64,000 nucleotides of DNA from Halovenus aranensis (lineage in GTDB: Archaea; Halobacteriota; Halobacteria; Halobacteriales; Haloarculaceae): contig NZ_FNFC01000008.1 in the NCBI RefSeq assembly GCF_900100385.1, positions 122,288 to 186,287 of the forward strand, in the 5' to 3' direction. The translations under genes were made by a program, and so were the position numbers. Below are positions 63,650 through 64,000 of the stretch, piece by piece; position 1 is the first letter of the stretch, and the number at the start of each line of letters is the position of its first letter. Below the pieces are notes generated by a model, which was given only the letters and a program-made list of their open reading frames with translations, searched no databases and was not told where the DNA came from.

Positions 63650-64000
63650 AAAGCATTGGTCTTTAGCTAAGCCTCACCTCTAGGTTGTGTAGCGGTAACG
63701 AGTCTCTCTTGTAAGATCGGTCGTTGCTGGTGAATCTTCTGCGCATCTTCGATCAGTCGTTCTAACAGCGGTGGCGGCGAGTAACCGAGGTACTCACCCA
63801 ACTCGTGGAGGAGGAGCTGGGCGTGCGACCGGAAGGTCGCCGCCCAGCGTTCTGGTGGAAACACGATCTCGTCATCTGCGACAACGGTGAGCAGATCCAA
63901 CAAATCACGGCTCACTAACAGCGACAGCAACGCTGCGTACAGCAGAATCTCGACAACATGGGATTTGCTCGTAGTGAACTCATCCAGTTCGTACTGCGTC
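63650..64000 (-). mobile_element. 3' part of an IS4/ISH8-type insertion sequence
   Basis: The transposase gene enters from the right edge, and only its C-terminal end is in the window. The sequence between the transposase stop and about 63650 is likely the IS end, but no terminal inverted repeat can be confirmed without the other end. It sits next to the arsenic operon. Confidence 0.55.
63667..64000 (-). CDS. IS4-family (ISH8-type) transposase, C-terminal part
   Basis: The open minus-strand frame runs to the window edge and covers about 110 residues. It reads TQYELDEFTTSKSHVVEIL, LLVSRDLLDLL, then FPPERWAATFRSHAQLLLHELGEYLG and ends near LVTATQPRGEA. This is the C-terminus of haloarchaeal IS4/ISH8-type transposases. 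The gene is probably longer to the right; an internal TTG at 63930 is not the true start. DDE catalytic residues lie outside the window, so activity cannot be judged. Confidence 0.8.
   Translation of the reverse strand, partial: TQYELDEFTTSKSHVVEILLYAALLSLLVSRDLLDLLTVVADDEIVFPPERWAATFRSHAQLLLHELGEYLGYSPPPLLERLIEDAQKIHQQRPILQERLVTATQPRGEA

Noticed and set aside
63667..63930. Independent 87-residue gene
   Set aside because: The frame stays open upstream to the window edge with clear transposase sequence, so the TTG at 63930 is not a gene start.
1..64000. CRISPR arrays, rRNA genes, replication origin with cdc6/orc, prophage
   Set aside because: No regular short repeats with spacers, no rRNA sequence, no orc gene and no phage structural genes were seen.

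Overview
The window is chromosomal DNA from a haloarchaeon (class Halobacteria). It is GC-rich and its proteins are acidic (Asp/Glu-rich). Marker genes are archaeal: glycerol-1-phosphate dehydrogenase (EgsA), the archaeal Glu-tRNA(Gln) amidotransferase subunit GatE, a fused Kae1-Bud32, MptE, RqcH, an Lhr-type helicase, a CrtI-type desaturase and a geranylgeranyl reductase family enzyme. Many genes have a T/A-rich box 25-32 bases before the start codon and no Shine-Dalgarno sequence, which points to leaderless transcripts. The genus cannot be fixed from the sequence alone.

Layout. 1-14.4 kb is housekeeping: the 5' end of a tRNA methylthiotransferase, nucleoside catabolism (deoC, nucleoside phosphorylase), a TrkA-type protein, an ITP/XTP pyrophosphatase, a DUF2298 membrane protein, Kae1-Bud32, a UspA protein, egsA, a degenerate Nudix-like protein, gatE and a SpoU-class RNA methyltransferase. 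14.6-23.3 kb holds mptE, an overlapping menA-menC-menE operon (menaquinone), a CaiB/BaiF CoA-transferase, prs, and hemL with a beta-propeller gene. 23.4-31.7 kb holds a second propeller protein, an M29 aminopeptidase, an MFS carrier, UspA, carA opposite an Lrp regulator, an HTH regulator, a cysteine synthase and a thioredoxin. 31.7-38.6 kb holds a YyaL-type protein, the Lhr-type helicase, an HtpX-type protease and an alpha/beta hydrolase.

38.7-46.7 kb is the most unusual stretch. After an acyl-CoA dehydrogenase come a CrtI-type desaturase, a GGGP-synthase-like protein with a long extra C-terminal domain, an unrecognised Asp-rich helical protein with DDxxD-like motifs, a geranylgeranyl reductase family enzyme and an MFS carrier. 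This looks like an accessory isoprenoid/prenyl-lipid neighbourhood.

46.8-55.7 kb holds tRNA-Glu(UUC), a SIMPL-domain protein, a beta-oxidation fusion enzyme, an acyl-CoA dehydrogenase, rqcH, a rhodanese and an S9 peptidase. 55.7-59.6 kb is a dabB-dabA inorganic-carbon uptake pair, followed by an A+T-rich 386-base intergenic region. 60-63.5 kb holds an amidohydrolase, an Lrp-type regulator and an arsenic operon (arsR-acr3-arsC) with a clear 13-bp inverted-repeat operator. The right edge runs into the 3' end of an IS4/ISH8-type transposase.

Two strong secondary structures in gaps are candidate small RNAs or leaders: 27530-27620 (two hairpins behind a TATA-like box) and 14551-14593 (13 of 14 bp paired, upstream of mptE).
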